This document shows, piece after piece, positions 52,301-61,060 of a stretch of DNA of 64,000 nt. Both the position numbers and the translations under genes were made by a program. Source of the stretch: M3007 sp043764095 (GTDB lineage: Bacteria; Bacteroidota; Bacteroidia; Chitinophagales; Saprospiraceae); NCBI GenBank assembly GCA_043764095.1, contig JAYUKX010000158.1, positions 37,325 to 101,324 on the forward strand, given 5' to 3'. The stretch's first letter is position 1, and every line of letters begins with the position of its first letter. The notes under the pieces were generated by a model. The model was not told where the DNA came from and ran no database searches. It worked only from the letters and a program-made list of their open reading frames with translations.

Positions 52301-52467
52301 GGCGAAGCACCCGGATAAGCCGTAATAATAGTAACAACAGGCGGACTGAACTTGGGTACCAGTTCAATCGGTAGAGAAGTATAAGAGGCAATACCCATAA
52401 AACTCAATATCGTAAACAATACAATAATAAGCGATGGCCGCCGTATAGCAATTTCGGTTAAATTCAC
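49330..52467 (-). CDS. RND-family efflux permease (AcrB/HAE1-like), orphan
   Basis: A 1045-residue inner-membrane transporter of full family length. It opens MNLTEIAIRRPSLIIVLFTILSFMGIASYTSLPIELVPKFSPPVVTI, and the first half has IVSLGILVDDAIVVIENIYRHLE, the proton-relay helix with the usual paired Asp. The second half carries GLVGKNAILVVDFANQLR and MRFRPVLMTNIAMVIGLLPIA. It exports small hydrophobic compounds together with a membrane-fusion protein and a TolC-like channel, but neither is encoded next to it in this window. Confidence 0.96.
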   Translation of the reverse strand: MNLTEIAIRRPSLIIVLFTILSFMGIASYTSLPIELVPKFSPPVVTIITAYPGASPSEVENTVAKPIEDAISSLEGIDQIQVVSNENVCFIAVEFEQQVDLDKSVQEIQRKMNQVVSLFPKEVRAPVINKFALDELPVVRLAVSGNMSGTAFYDLVKNRVVSEIGQVKGVAQVNILGGEQREVKVNINSYKIEQYGLSLLQVSQAIQTANLDFPTGKVTDDVSQVRIRLAGKFNSLDEIRALVIGKSRFGGTVFLRDIADVQDGVRDPEIVCRANESPAVGISIRKQGDANAVEMSDLVLEKIKKLEKTYEKEGLKFQVVANSSVFTKMSTDAVIEDLIIAVILVSLVMLLFLHSIRNAMIVLVSIPTSIVSTFIMMKLCGYSLNMLSLLGLSLSIGILVDDAIVVIENIYRHLEMGKDRVQASYDGRTEIGFTAISITLVDVVVFLPIVFTVGLVPNLLRQFCMTVLTSTLMSLLVSFTLVPWLTSRVGKLHRFEGKNIGGLIIKYFEQFLVWLTDGFVAALRWSLRSGWNKFITITTAVSLLIGSVFLVTSGLIGNSFFDAGERGEFLVGVELPKDASLAQTNAAIQKAEAFLRQQPDVIRTFTTVGTTNKAFGLNAPFIGEVHVFLKPYPEERKVLTPIYALQTKIKLEEHIAGVKIKTSPIDIMGLSFMPIEIYLNGPNLDSLLAMSNTIQNIMKGVPGCVDITPSVEGGNPEIRVDVDRKRMADYGLVMAQVGLTLQTAFSGNTDARYRDGEYEYPIRIALDAFDRRSAENIAHLSLVNPLGSTVYLQQFADIKEGVAPTRLERRDRMPSIVFTAQVIGRPNGSVSRDIKAQLDKLPLPTGSYIKYGGDLKRQQQGIGTMSFALWTSLLLVYLIMVALYDNWVYPFVVLITIPLCIIGAFLALALASENLTVFTGLGMLMLIGLVGKNAILVVDFANQLRSEGMPLNEALLTATKMRFRPVLMTNIAMVIGLLPIAMTGGAGSAWKNGLAWAIIGGLNSSMFLSLIIVPVVYGLFDTMLTKAGLNNRKPVFFKKTPRNEI

Positions 52468-52486
52468 AGTTGCAGTAATTTTCCTG

Positions 52487-52494
52487 CAAAGGTA
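52487..52494 (-). promoter_or_regulatory. -7 element (TACCTTTG) for the RND permease gene
   Basis: A full TAnnTTTG match on the minus strand, 19 nt before the ATG at 52467, giving a very short leader. Confidence 0.45.
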
Positions 52495-52501
52495 GTAATA
52501 A

Positions 52502-52537
52502 AAAACGAGCCGCCCGGAACACCGAACGACTCGTTTT
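52502..52537. terminator. Hairpin between the small lipoprotein and RND genes
   Basis: Arms AAAACGAG (52502-52509) and CTCGTTTT (52530-52537) about 24 nt past the stop of the minus-strand lipoprotein gene, with a U-run on the minus transcript. It also lies just ahead of the RND promoter. Confidence 0.6.
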
Positions 52538-52560
52538 ACTAGTATTTAATCTAAAATAGA

Positions 52561-53115
52561 TTATTGTTTTGTGTAGTTGATAACAGAAGTAGTAGTGTAT
52601 GAACCACCAGTAAAGTTATCAACGAGGGTATAAGAACCGCTCAATTTTTTTGTAGCAGGGTCGTATGTTAATACACCAGACCATTTGTCACCACCTGCGT
52701 CAGCCACATCTGTAAAATCTAAATTTAAAGCAGAAGCATCAGAGCTGTTTGCTTTCTTTACATTAACAGTGATCGAAGTTTGGAAACCACCAAGGTTTTC
52801 AACGCGAACAGATGTAGTAGAACCAGTAACAGGTTTAATAATACATGGTGCGCTCAAGTTAAAAGTACCGCTTCCGTTAGGATCAGTAGATGTGCTAACT
52901 TCACTTCCAAGGTAATCACCAAGGAATTTGGTAGGCCACTCTACGTTACAAACGCCAGCAGCGTCTGCTTCGAAGCCTTCGTCGCATACGCAAGTACCAT
53001 CAAAGCAAGTACCAGTACCGCATTTGCCTTCGAGATCTTTACAAGGATCAGATTCGCAAGATGCGAACATTGTCATAGCACCTACAAGTGCTGGGAATAG
53101 AAGTTTCTTAATCAT
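52561..53115 (-). CDS. Lipoprotein with EGF-like cysteine module
   Basis: A 184-residue protein with a lipoprotein signal (LLFPALVGAMTMFASC). Residues 20-58 form a compact Cys-rich module (CKDLEGKCGTGTCFDGTCVCDEGFEADAAGVC) like an EGF/laminin repeat. Residues 60-184 form a beta-sandwich-like domain with no known family. It is surface-exposed or periplasmic. A TATCTTTG promoter lies 54 nt upstream. Confidence 0.75.
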   Translation of the reverse strand: MIKKLLFPALVGAMTMFASCESDPCKDLEGKCGTGTCFDGTCVCDEGFEADAAGVCNVEWPTKFLGDYLGSEVSTSTDPNGSGTFNLSAPCIIKPVTGSTTSVRVENLGGFQTSITVNVKKANSSDASALNLDFTDVADAGGDKWSGVLTYDPATKKLSGSYTLVDNFTGGSYTTTSVINYTKQ

Positions 53116-53168
53116 GTTGTCTAGAATGTGTTTAGTTAACTAAAATGATTTAATTTTGGAAAGAGCCG

Positions 53169-53176
53169 CAAAGATA
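53169..53176 (-). promoter_or_regulatory. -7 element (TATCTTTG) for the EGF-like lipoprotein gene
   Basis: A full TAnnTTTG match on the minus strand between the T9SS gene end and the lipoprotein start. Confidence 0.45.
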
Positions 53177-53202
53177 AGCATTTCTTTCTTAAATGAGGGT
53201 TA

Positions 53203-55602
53203 TTAACGCCCGTTCTTCAAAAAAATTTTGTCCCACTGCAAAAAATTATTTGACTGCACAACTACTGTATATATTCCTTCGGGCAAATAATCGGGTAGTC
53301 GCAAGTTGCTTTGCCCTATTTTGATCCATTGCTCATCGCGAATTTGACCATTCAAATCTACCAATTTCCACAAGGCTTTTTCTTCTACTGGTGTAATCTG
53401 TACTTCGGTTCCAACTGTTGCAGGATTGGGATAAATAGAAAGACCCTTTACCTGTCCAAAAGGTTGGGTTACACTACTGGTATTTAACACCTCTGTACAA
53501 GCAGTGCGGGTACAGCCGCTGCCGTCGGTTACTGTGGCGCAGTAGGTACCTGGATTTAAGTTGGTAATAGTGGTAGTGGTGGCACCTGTACTCCAAAGTG
53601 TTGTATAAGGCAAATTAATCGCTCCTTTTACCAAAACGGTTGCCTTCCCATCCGCCGCCGCAATGCCCGAAGTAGGGCTACTTTGCATCTCAATACTAAA
53701 ATCTTCTACAATCACAAAAACGGAGGTAATACAGCCTGCAGCATCTATGGCTTCCACATTATTGAAACCTGGTAACAAATCAACAGGGTTGCCCGTTACA
53801 CCCGAAGACCAATGTACAGCAACAGGTTGCGCCCCTCCAGCCACATTCAGATTAACTGCGATCGTACCATCGCAGTTGGTTTGTTGCAAGGCACCAAAAA
53901 TAACAGGTTGTGGCTGTGGCTGCTGTGCTGTAATTATGATATTTTGAATCTCTTTTTGGCAACCATATTGGTCAATAGTTTTTAAATTAAGCGTTCCCAA
54001 TCCGTTATTTGGATTTGGGATAATATAGGTGCAAGTATCTGCCAAAGACACAATGGCATTATTATAAGTCCATGTATAAGCACTAATTTGTTCGGAAGCA
54101 CTAGATATGGCAGTGACCCCTAAATCCCCCGTATAACAAGCACCCGTATATAAACCCGTGCCACTTGCTTGTAACGCTCCTGCCACCAAATGCTCGGCCA
54201 CATTAATTGCTTTTGTAAACGTACAGGTTTTTCCATCGGTCGTATTCGTCAGATTGATCGTATAATTGCCGCCTGCTACAATATCCAAACAAGCCGTTCC
54301 ATTGCCTATAGGTTGGTCATTACGTGTCCAAGCGTAGGTATTCGCGCCCGTGCCTGCACATACGACTTGTACAGGAGTTCCACACGTTACTGTGGTTTGT
54401 GTAGGTACATTAGCGAGTAAATCTACGCCATCCACTACCGTCAAATAAAAATCAATAATGGAATCGCATCCATTAGGGCTTGGAATTATGACACTATGCA
54501 AACCCGATTGCGTAAATGATTGGTTACCACGAACAAAGGTTTCGCCGGAGCAAATGGCATGGAATTCAAAAACCATAGCCGTGCCAGTTCCGCCTATTGT
54601 CACCATGCCTTTTTGTGTGCAAGCATTAGCATCGGTGATGGTAATGGCGTAAATGCCGCTTACTGGAAACTGGGCTGTGGCCAATGTATCACCCGTACTC
54701 CATTCCCACGATAATGCGCCTGTTCCACCAGATGGATTCACCGTAGCCATACCTGCTGCGCCACAACTTGCCGGTGTTACGCCACTAAAACTCAAAGAAA
54801 TGGGTAGTGCAGGTTGGGTGACTTGCCCAGAACGGGTAGAAGTAAAGCCGCTTGGCGATTCTGTTACTGTGACGGTATAAATACCCGCCGCAAGACTATC
54901 AATTTGGTAAAAATTTTGGGTATTGGCCGACCATTGGTAAAAAAAAGTACCTCCGGCTTGGCCGCCATACACATCAACGCCTAATTTACCTGTCTTTTTC
55001 CCCCAACACAAAACAGGTTCTTTGTACGTAACTACTGTCGTTAAAGCTGGTGCATTAGGGCCACCATAGGTAAAGGTTAGTTTGTAATTTGCGCCATCGT
55101 TATTGGCCAACATAAAGGTTTCTGGAATAAAATCATCCCCAAGTGTATCTACATCAGCGCGTACATAAATCTCCAAAGTGTAATTGGTGCCAATATTCAA
55201 ACCACTGACCAAATTGATATTCGAACTCAGGTCGCGGTAACGCGTTGTGTAAGGCCCTTGGGTGGTATTATAGTCTTCGGGAATGGTTACATTTGACCAG
55301 TTTCCGCCACCTTGCCCTACAGGATAAATACGGTAATACAATGCTGCCGAGGAAACATGATTAATACAACTTTCCCAAGTAATTACGGATCCACCGGACA
55401 ACGTAAGTGAGCGCAGGTTACCCAATTGTAAGCCTTGAAAAGCCGTTTCGTAATCGCAAGAAGCAATGGCAAATTCATCTTCCGTACCGTTTATTTTTAA
55501 GCGGATATGGGAAGAACAACCTCCTACAAAACTGTAGCCACAAGCATGAAGATCTGCCGTGGCTAATTGGCTGATAATTAATAGTGTAAATATAAAACGC
55601 AT
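53203..55602 (-). CDS. Secreted adhesin-like protein with type A T9SS sorting domain
   Basis: A 799-residue protein with a signal peptide (MRFIFTLLIISQLATADLHA). It contains several SprB-like repeats (VLCWGKKTGKLGVDVYGGQAGGTFFYQWS, SCGAAGMATVNPSGGTGALSWEWSTGDT, TNCDGTIAVNLNVAGGAQPVAVHWSSG) and Ig-like segments. The last 80 residues (KGLSIYPNPATVGTEVQI...GQIRDEQWIKIGQSNLRLPDYLPEGIYTVVVQ) are the Por-type sorting domain. It is exported by the T9SS and probably surface-anchored. Confidence 0.92.
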   Translation of the reverse strand: MRFIFTLLIISQLATADLHACGYSFVGGCSSHIRLKINGTEDEFAIASCDYETAFQGLQLGNLRSLTLSGGSVITWESCINHVSSAALYYRIYPVGQGGGNWSNVTIPEDYNTTQGPYTTRYRDLSSNINLVSGLNIGTNYTLEIYVRADVDTLGDDFIPETFMLANNDGANYKLTFTYGGPNAPALTTVVTYKEPVLCWGKKTGKLGVDVYGGQAGGTFFYQWSANTQNFYQIDSLAAGIYTVTVTESPSGFTSTRSGQVTQPALPISLSFSGVTPASCGAAGMATVNPSGGTGALSWEWSTGDTLATAQFPVSGIYAITITDANACTQKGMVTIGGTGTAMVFEFHAICSGETFVRGNQSFTQSGLHSVIIPSPNGCDSIIDFYLTVVDGVDLLANVPTQTTVTCGTPVQVVCAGTGANTYAWTRNDQPIGNGTACLDIVAGGNYTINLTNTTDGKTCTFTKAINVAEHLVAGALQASGTGLYTGACYTGDLGVTAISSASEQISAYTWTYNNAIVSLADTCTYIIPNPNNGLGTLNLKTIDQYGCQKEIQNIIITAQQPQPQPVIFGALQQTNCDGTIAVNLNVAGGAQPVAVHWSSGVTGNPVDLLPGFNNVEAIDAAGCITSVFVIVEDFSIEMQSSPTSGIAAADGKATVLVKGAINLPYTTLWSTGATTTTITNLNPGTYCATVTDGSGCTRTACTEVLNTSSVTQPFGQVKGLSIYPNPATVGTEVQITPVEEKALWKLVDLNGQIRDEQWIKIGQSNLRLPDYLPEGIYTVVVQSNNFLQWDKIFLKNGR

Positions 55603-55620
55603 TGTAATCAGTATTTTAAT

Positions 55621-55696
55621 GGAGTAATGCGGCTGTGCGCTACATAATTTAAAACTATTTAATTTTAAATTATTTTGGACACAGCCGCATTACTCC
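55621..55696. terminator. Long hairpin after the M1 peptidase gene
   Basis: Perfect 17-bp arms GGAGTAATGCGGCTGTG (55621-55637) and its complement (55680-55696). Inner AT-only arms ATAATTTAAAA (55644-55654) and TTTTAAATTAT (55663-55673) pair too, making a two-tier stem. It lies 37 nt past the stop of the M1 gene. Confidence 0.65.
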
Positions 55697-55733
55697 GTAC
55701 TCAAAAAATTATAGCAAAAACCACGCCATAGCC

Positions 55734-58700
55734 TTATTTCAGCAAACGATCTCCCAAACCTAGTGGCTCTAATCCATTCAATTTAATACTCCAAGTAATA
55801 CGGCGCAGGTAATTGCCCTTACTCGTTTCCTTGTATAATCGGTTGATATTTTGAGAATTAATCGCAGGGAAATATACATTGAAGTACCCTTTCAAGAACG
55901 ACAAAGCAAAACCTCCACTCCAAAATAATGAACTGGGTTCGGTGCCGCCACTCGGTAAATAGCCCAAATCCGCATAACCTAAATCAAAATAGGGCTTTAA
56001 TGGGATACCTAATGGCAATTTCTTAGGTAAATCAGCTTCCAAGTTGACCGCAAAAAGATAATTATTACTATGGCCTACATCACCAGAAGACTGGTATTGA
56101 CTACCAAAAGCGTATTTAAATCCACCTTCCGCTTGTTGTATTTGTCTATTAGCCAAACCGCTTGATCCATTTCGATTAAAATACAAATAGTCGTGTTTAT
56201 AATCGGTATAGCCGTTTTGGGCTAAAGAAAGAGAGCCTCTAGCAAAGGGATCATCTGCGCCAAAGCCCAGCGATTTGCGTTCTCGACTGCTATTTTTAAT
56301 AAAATAACCGCCATAAAACCGTAAATTCACCTTGCGCTTATCGGTATAAAAGTAACTTTGCTTCCATTCCAGCCCTAGGCGCAGGTATTGCTTTGCAGTA
56401 CCGTCGTCATCCCAGTTTTGGCCTTCTAATGCGAGCGTCAGGTCATAAGGATTGGGCTTACCCAAATTGGATAATTGGTATTTTGTTTCCCAAATATTGC
56501 TGACATAAGCCGGTTTTTTTACCCCAGCCGTATCAAAGCCATTTTCGAGGCCGATATAGTTCCACCGAATGGCCACCGATTGCCTTAGTGCCGTATTGGC
56601 AGATCGGAAATCGGCTTGTACCCACGGCGTAATCCGGTAAAATCGGCTCAAATACTTTTCATCGCGTCCCAATAGGTTTTCGTTAAACGTACGTCCGTTG
56701 ACACCTAATGTAATACGTTTGATGGCACCATTTACAGGATGCAGCCTATATCGAATATCGCCGCCGCCTACAAATTCACCATTGTTCAAAGAAATACCTG
56801 GAGCGAGGTAATATTGTATCTTTTGTCCAGGCAAAGGTGGATTATAAAGCAGTAAACCTGCCGTTAGTTTATCGTAATTATTCCAACCCAACCACGGCAA
56901 AACGCCCAAGGTTTTTTTACCGCGTTGTTCAAAAGGTTTTAATAAGCCGATATTCAATCGATCTCCTTTTTTGAAAAGTCCGTTGGTTTTTAAATTATTA
57001 TTGGCCGCATTATTATCCAATGCAATACCTTCTTTGTTCAATAAAAACCCATCAGCATCGGTTTTCCCCATATTAAAAAGTGTTTGTCCCGCTTCTGGTA
57101 AAAACCACTTTGTTGCTGTAGGTTGGCCGTTTTTCATAGCCGTAATACTAAATGGGGCAGTAGTTTGGCCTTTTTCTTTTACTTTCAATATTGTATTACT
57201 ATTGGCATCTTGTTCTGCTTTTTTCAGGGCAGGATCGGCCTTTTTACGGGTTTGCATTTGGGTCATAAACCAATTTATATCGACCCCGCTTTTGGTCATT
57301 GATTGCCTGAAATCTTCTGGTTGAGGGTGTTTAAAACTCCATTCCTTAAAATACGCCTGCATAGCTGCATCAAATTTTTCGACCCCAATGGCGTTTTCAA
57401 GCCAACGCATACAAAAAGAGGTTTTCATATAAGCCTGCACGCCGTAGGCAATATTACTCATTTGATCGGCATTGATATCAGCAGAGGTATTTTCGCCATT
57501 GCGGGCCAGTATCAGCAGTGCATTTTCCGTGATGCTGCCGTATTTTAGGGGATCAAATAGTTTCTTCGGGATTTGATCATCCATACTACCCGATCCGTAA
57601 TAAGTGCGCATATAACGGTCTTCGTAGTAGGAATTCATGCCCTCATCCATCCAAGAGTGGTCGCGTTCATTGGAGGCGAGCAGGCCGTAAAACCAGTTGT
57701 GGCCTACTTCGTGGGTAATTACCTCGTCGAGTGATTTGTCCGATTCGCTGTTGCCAATGACGGTAATCATAGGGTATTCCATGCCTCCTCCCGCACTCAG
57801 TGCCGAGTGTACAGCGGTAGCATGTGGCCAAGGGTACTCGCCCACATTTTTGGAATAAAATTCAACGGAACGCTTTACATAAAATGCTCCTTTTTTCCAG
57901 TGTTTAAAATCACTTTTGGTAAACATGCCCCAGCAGTCCACTGTTTTCCCTGATGCGAGGCGCGCTGTATCTTTCAATACATAAAAACGCTTATCGGCAA
58001 ACCAAGCAAAGTCGTGGACATTGGCGGCTTTATAGTGTAGGGTTTTGAATATATTGGCAGATGGAGGGAAGGAGTCTAGTAAGTTATTATCTACTCTTTT
58101 CTTTTTATTCGTTTTTGTGGTCTCCTCCAATGTTGCCATTACCGCCCGCGTTTCGGCTTCTTTTTTGCTCAAAAAAGCCCATTCGGTGGCGTTTTGGAGC
58201 ATACCTGTTGCGCCCACAACATAGTTTTCGGGTAAGGTTATTTTTACATCGAAGGAACCGAACTCCGAATAAAATTCGCCTTGATCCAAGTACGGCATGG
58301 CGTGCCAACCCTCGCGGTCATATACTGCTGGCTTTGGGTACCATTGCGTGATTTGGTAAGAAGTACCGACATGTCCAAGTCGGGAGAAGGACGCGGGTAT
58401 TTTGACCGTAAATGGTGTAGTTACCAAGATTTTATCACCTGGTTTTAATGGGCTGGCTAGCGGAATACGCGCAATATCGGGATTTTGTGGGTCGTACGTC
58501 CAAGTCGCTTTTACGCCATCTACCATAAAATCGAGGGATTTGATACTGCCTAAATCCGTATCTTTTGCAAAATAAAACGCGGCCTTACCCTGTCTTAATT
58601 TTTGCTTACAAAAAGCCGAACGGCGGTTTTTGAAGGCATTGGGCCAAAGATGTACCCATATTTCGCTGAGTTGATCGGGGGAATGGTTGATGTATTCAAA

Positions 58701-58859
58701 ACTAATATCACCAGTAAGGGTATGTTTTGTATCGTCCAAACTCACTTTGATCGTGTAATTTACCTCCTGTTGGAAATAAGGTTTTTGAGCCAAAACCATA
58801 GAGGCCGTAGCAACAAAAGAGAAGAAGAGAAAAAAGCGTATATTGCTGTAAATGCGCAT
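55734..58859 (-). CDS. Secreted M1-family metallopeptidase with long C-terminal region
   Basis: The 1041-residue form starts at MRIYSNIRFFLFFSFVATASMVLAQ; an ATG at 58883 adds eight residues. Residues 30-550 form the M1 aminopeptidase module with GGGMEYPMITVIG and the zinc site HEVGHNWFYGLLASNERDHSWMDEGMN (HExxH at about 383-387, downstream Glu in NERDHSWMDE). The C-terminal 400 residues are beta-rich with aromatic repeats (RLGLEWKQSYFYTDKRKVNLRFYGGYF), resembling an outer-membrane barrel-type segment. It is probably an envelope-associated peptidase. Confidence 0.9.
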   Translation of the reverse strand: MRIYSNIRFFLFFSFVATASMVLAQKPYFQQEVNYTIKVSLDDTKHTLTGDISFEYINHSPDQLSEIWVHLWPNAFKNRRSAFCKQKLRQGKAAFYFAKDTDLGSIKSLDFMVDGVKATWTYDPQNPDIARIPLASPLKPGDKILVTTPFTVKIPASFSRLGHVGTSYQITQWYPKPAVYDREGWHAMPYLDQGEFYSEFGSFDVKITLPENYVVGATGMLQNATEWAFLSKKEAETRAVMATLEETTKTNKKKRVDNNLLDSFPPSANIFKTLHYKAANVHDFAWFADKRFYVLKDTARLASGKTVDCWGMFTKSDFKHWKKGAFYVKRSVEFYSKNVGEYPWPHATAVHSALSAGGGMEYPMITVIGNSESDKSLDEVITHEVGHNWFYGLLASNERDHSWMDEGMNSYYEDRYMRTYYGSGSMDDQIPKKLFDPLKYGSITENALLILARNGENTSADINADQMSNIAYGVQAYMKTSFCMRWLENAIGVEKFDAAMQAYFKEWSFKHPQPEDFRQSMTKSGVDINWFMTQMQTRKKADPALKKAEQDANSNTILKVKEKGQTTAPFSITAMKNGQPTATKWFLPEAGQTLFNMGKTDADGFLLNKEGIALDNNAANNNLKTNGLFKKGDRLNIGLLKPFEQRGKKTLGVLPWLGWNNYDKLTAGLLLYNPPLPGQKIQYYLAPGISLNNGEFVGGGDIRYRLHPVNGAIKRITLGVNGRTFNENLLGRDEKYLSRFYRITPWVQADFRSANTALRQSVAIRWNYIGLENGFDTAGVKKPAYVSNIWETKYQLSNLGKPNPYDLTLALEGQNWDDDGTAKQYLRLGLEWKQSYFYTDKRKVNLRFYGGYFIKNSSRERKSLGFGADDPFARGSLSLAQNGYTDYKHDYLYFNRNGSSGLANRQIQQAEGGFKYAFGSQYQSSGDVGHSNNYLFAVNLEADLPKKLPLGIPLKPYFDLGYADLGYLPSGGTEPSSLFWSGGFALSFLKGYFNVYFPAINSQNINRLYKETSKGNYLRRITWSIKLNGLEPLGLGDRLLK

Positions 58860-58880
58860 GTATAATAATTTAAAAGAGGG

Positions 58881-58888
58881 CAAAAATA
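58881..58888 (-). promoter_or_regulatory. -7 element (TATTTTTG) for the M1 peptidase gene
   Basis: A full TAnnTTTG match on the minus strand, 21 nt before the chosen start at 58859, which supports that start over 58883. Confidence 0.5.
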
Positions 58889-59016
58889 GACATAATTGTC
58901 AAGTAGAATGGCAACAAACCCATTCAAAAGCCATAATTAGTCGTAATTCAGCAGCATTATGGTGTTTTTTTGCTGTTTAGTTGGCCAGACACTTGCAAGT
59001 ATCGCTCCAGCACCCC

Positions 59017-59024
59017 TACCTTTG
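59017..59024 (+). promoter_or_regulatory. -7 element (TACCTTTG) for the HhH protein gene
   Basis: A full TAnnTTTG match 93 nt before the ATG at 59118. A start at the upstream in-frame ATG (58959) would lie before this promoter and is rejected. Confidence 0.5.
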
Positions 59025-59117
59025 CGTACCGTAGTTTTACCAGTTTACTGGCACACCCACACCCTACCGCACACACACTTATCTTTTTTTCTTCACACCT
59101 ATCGTATCTCTTTCACC

Positions 59118-60275
59118 ATGAAAGTTAAAAAATTCTTTTGGGATTACCTTTATTTCACCCGTGTTGAACGCAATGGCATCATTTTTTTGGTTTGCACTTG
59201 CTTGTTTTTGTTAGCGTTACCCAGTATTTATGGGTATTTTTTTAACAAAAAATCCAATATTACGCATCAAGCGCTTTTTGACTCGAACGCACTTCAATCC
59301 TCGGACGGCGCGCCAAACGTTGAAGAACAAGCATCCGAACAACGTTCAAATACGCTGTTCCATTTCAACCCAAATACCTGTTCTGCCCCAGACTTTAAAG
59401 CACTTGGCTTATCTGAAAAAACGATCAAAAGTATCTTGAACTACCGCAGTAAAGGCGGAAAATTCAAACAACCCGATGATTTTTCAAAAATTTATACGCT
59501 TTCGGATGAAGATTTTCATCGCCTCCGGCCATGGATCACAATGGATGATCGTGAAAATAACACCGCAGAAATACCTCCGTATGAACAAGCGCAAAAACCA
59601 TTGGCCATCATGAAGCCATTCGATCCAAATCTAGTAGATGCTGCTATGCTTTCTAGTTTTGGACTATCGGACAAAACGATCAGTGGTTGGCTTAATTACC
59701 GCAGTAAAGGCGGGTATTTCCGGCAAAAAGAAGATGTAAAGAAATTATTTACGCTTTCCGAAATGGATTACCAACGCCTGTATCCATTCATGTTTATCGG
59801 CGAAAAGGCAACAACGGAAGTGGCCGCAAACCTACCCGACAAAGCACGTGCAACAAATGTAAGTAGTAAACGCACCATTGCAACAGTAGATATCAATGTC
59901 GCTGAAATAGAAGATCTTGTGCAGTTGCCAGGAGTTGGAGAAGGCTGGGCCAAACGTATCCTCAATTGGCGTGATAAACTGGGTGGCTTTAGCAGAATTG
60001 AGCAAGTGGGCGAAACGAGGATGCTGCCCGACAGTGTTTTTCAAAAAGTACGCCCTTTTTTACAGGTTCAAGATCAGACGTTTAAAAAAATATCACTCAA
60101 TACGGCTACTTGGGACGAACTCAATGAGCATCCGTATATCGAATCCAAGCAGGCAAGGTGGATTATTGCGTTTCGAGAACAACACGGACGCTTTAGGAGT
60201 GTAGAAGAACTCCTTCAAATTATTGAGTTAAAAAAAGATTGGTTGGAGAAGGTGCGGCCTTATTTGGCGGTTTGA
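59118..60275 (+). CDS. Membrane-anchored protein with four helix-hairpin-helix repeats
   Basis: A 385-residue protein with one N-terminal helix (GIIFLVCTCLFLLALPSIYGYFF) and four ComEA-type HhH units at about 82-140, 170-230, 255-312 and 322-382. Each carries a FN/DPN/DINVAE/SLNTAT start, a hairpin and a RxWRxxxGGF-like motif (ILNYRSKGGKF, WLNYRSKGGYF, ILNWRDKLGGF, IIAFREQHGRF). HhH units bind DNA or mediate protein contacts; the membrane anchor suggests a role at the envelope. The last 16 nt overlap the convergent cytochrome gene. Confidence 0.88.
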   Translation: MKVKKFFWDYLYFTRVERNGIIFLVCTCLFLLALPSIYGYFFNKKSNITHQALFDSNALQSSDGAPNVEEQASEQRSNTLFHFNPNTCSAPDFKALGLSEKTIKSILNYRSKGGKFKQPDDFSKIYTLSDEDFHRLRPWITMDDRENNTAEIPPYEQAQKPLAIMKPFDPNLVDAAMLSSFGLSDKTISGWLNYRSKGGYFRQKEDVKKLFTLSEMDYQRLYPFMFIGEKATTEVAANLPDKARATNVSSKRTIATVDINVAEIEDLVQLPGVGEGWAKRILNWRDKLGGFSRIEQVGETRMLPDSVFQKVRPFLQVQDQTFKKISLNTATWDELNEHPYIESKQARWIIAFREQHGRFRSVEELLQIIELKKDWLEKVRPYLAV

Positions 60276-60625
60276 GTTTTTAAAGTAAGTGTATATTCGG
60301 CTACTGCTTTGATTTCTGCTTCATTTAACAGCGCCTTGAATGGCGTCATCAAGTTTTTTCCATTGGTAATGATATGGATACGGGAATCAAGTGGCAAGTC
60401 CGAAATACTCAGGTTTTTGGCTCCATTTAAGCCCAGAGCACCATCGGCACCATGACAATTAATGCAGTTGGCCCTAAAAACAGCCATGCCATCGGGCGCG
60501 GATGACCCCTTCTCTGCGTTCTTTTTCCGAGTTTCTTCAGTCGATTTAGCGATTTCATCCGCGGCTGAATTACATGCGTTGAAGGCGATTAGAAGTGCGC
60601 TAAGCGAAAAAATTAGTTTGTTCAT
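60260..60625 (-). CDS. Mono-haem c-type cytochrome lipoprotein
   Basis: The 121-residue form starts at MNKLIFSLSALLIAFNAC, a lipoprotein signal; an ATG at 60658 is upstream of the promoter. The haem motif is CINCHGADG with the later axial-Met segment ITNGKNLMTPFKALLNEAEIKAVAEYTLTL. It is a small class I cytochrome anchored to a membrane, a possible electron donor to the cbb3 oxidase. The promoter TATTTTTG is at 60637-60644. Confidence 0.9.
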   Translation of the reverse strand: MNKLIFSLSALLIAFNACNSAADEIAKSTEETRKKNAEKGSSAPDGMAVFRANCINCHGADGALGLNGAKNLSISDLPLDSRIHIITNGKNLMTPFKALLNEAEIKAVAEYTLTLKTQTAK

Positions 60626-60636
60626 AAAAAATAATA

Positions 60637-60644
60637 CAAAAATA
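60637..60644 (-). promoter_or_regulatory. -7 element (TATTTTTG) for the cytochrome gene
   Basis: A full TAnnTTTG match on the minus strand, 11 nt before the ATG at 60625. Confidence 0.45.
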
Positions 60645-60850
60645 TCGTAAATATCCAAAAGTTGACATTAAGTTTGCACGGGCATTTTGAGTTCTTTGAT
60701 TTTATTTGATTTGATGGGCTTTTTTGCATAGTAAAACCCAAATTAAATAAAATAGTTGCTTCGGCTCCGCTCAGCAACCGATTCGGCTCCGCTCAATAGA
60801 TAACTACACTTTAATTAGTGTTTGTTCATAGTGTTTGTTTTTTGTTTTGT

Positions 60851-61024
60851 CCCTGTTGAGTAGAAAGTATTAAACAGGGATTTTTATGAAATAAATGTTA
60901 ATTTGCCAAATAGTTTGAACGATATTGAAGTTTGGCACATTATTGGATAATAATTAATTGCTTCATACAATAGAATGGTTTAGTGAAATGGCCCGGGGCG
61001 CAATTGCTACCGGGCTTATTTTTT
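60851..61024. other. Structured intergenic stretch with three hairpins (small RNA candidate)
   Basis: Three hairpins follow one another: CCCTGTT/AACAGGG (60851-60879) followed by ATTTTT; TGCCAAA/TTTGGCA (60904-60937); and GCCCGG/CCGGGC (60991-61015) followed by a T-rich run. The last is a good plus-strand rho-independent terminator, yet no plus-strand gene lies within 700 nt upstream. Just before, at about 60755-60800, are REP-like copies of TTCGGCTCCGCTCA. Confidence 0.4.
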
Positions 61025-61031
61025 TTTAGTG

Positions 61032-61039
61032 TATTTTTG
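61032..61039 (+). promoter_or_regulatory. -7 element (TATTTTTG) for prmC
   Basis: A full TAnnTTTG match 21 nt before the ATG at 61061; it excludes the earlier in-frame ATG at 60983. Confidence 0.5.
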
Positions 61040-61060
61040 CCGCTTACAATACACAATTCC

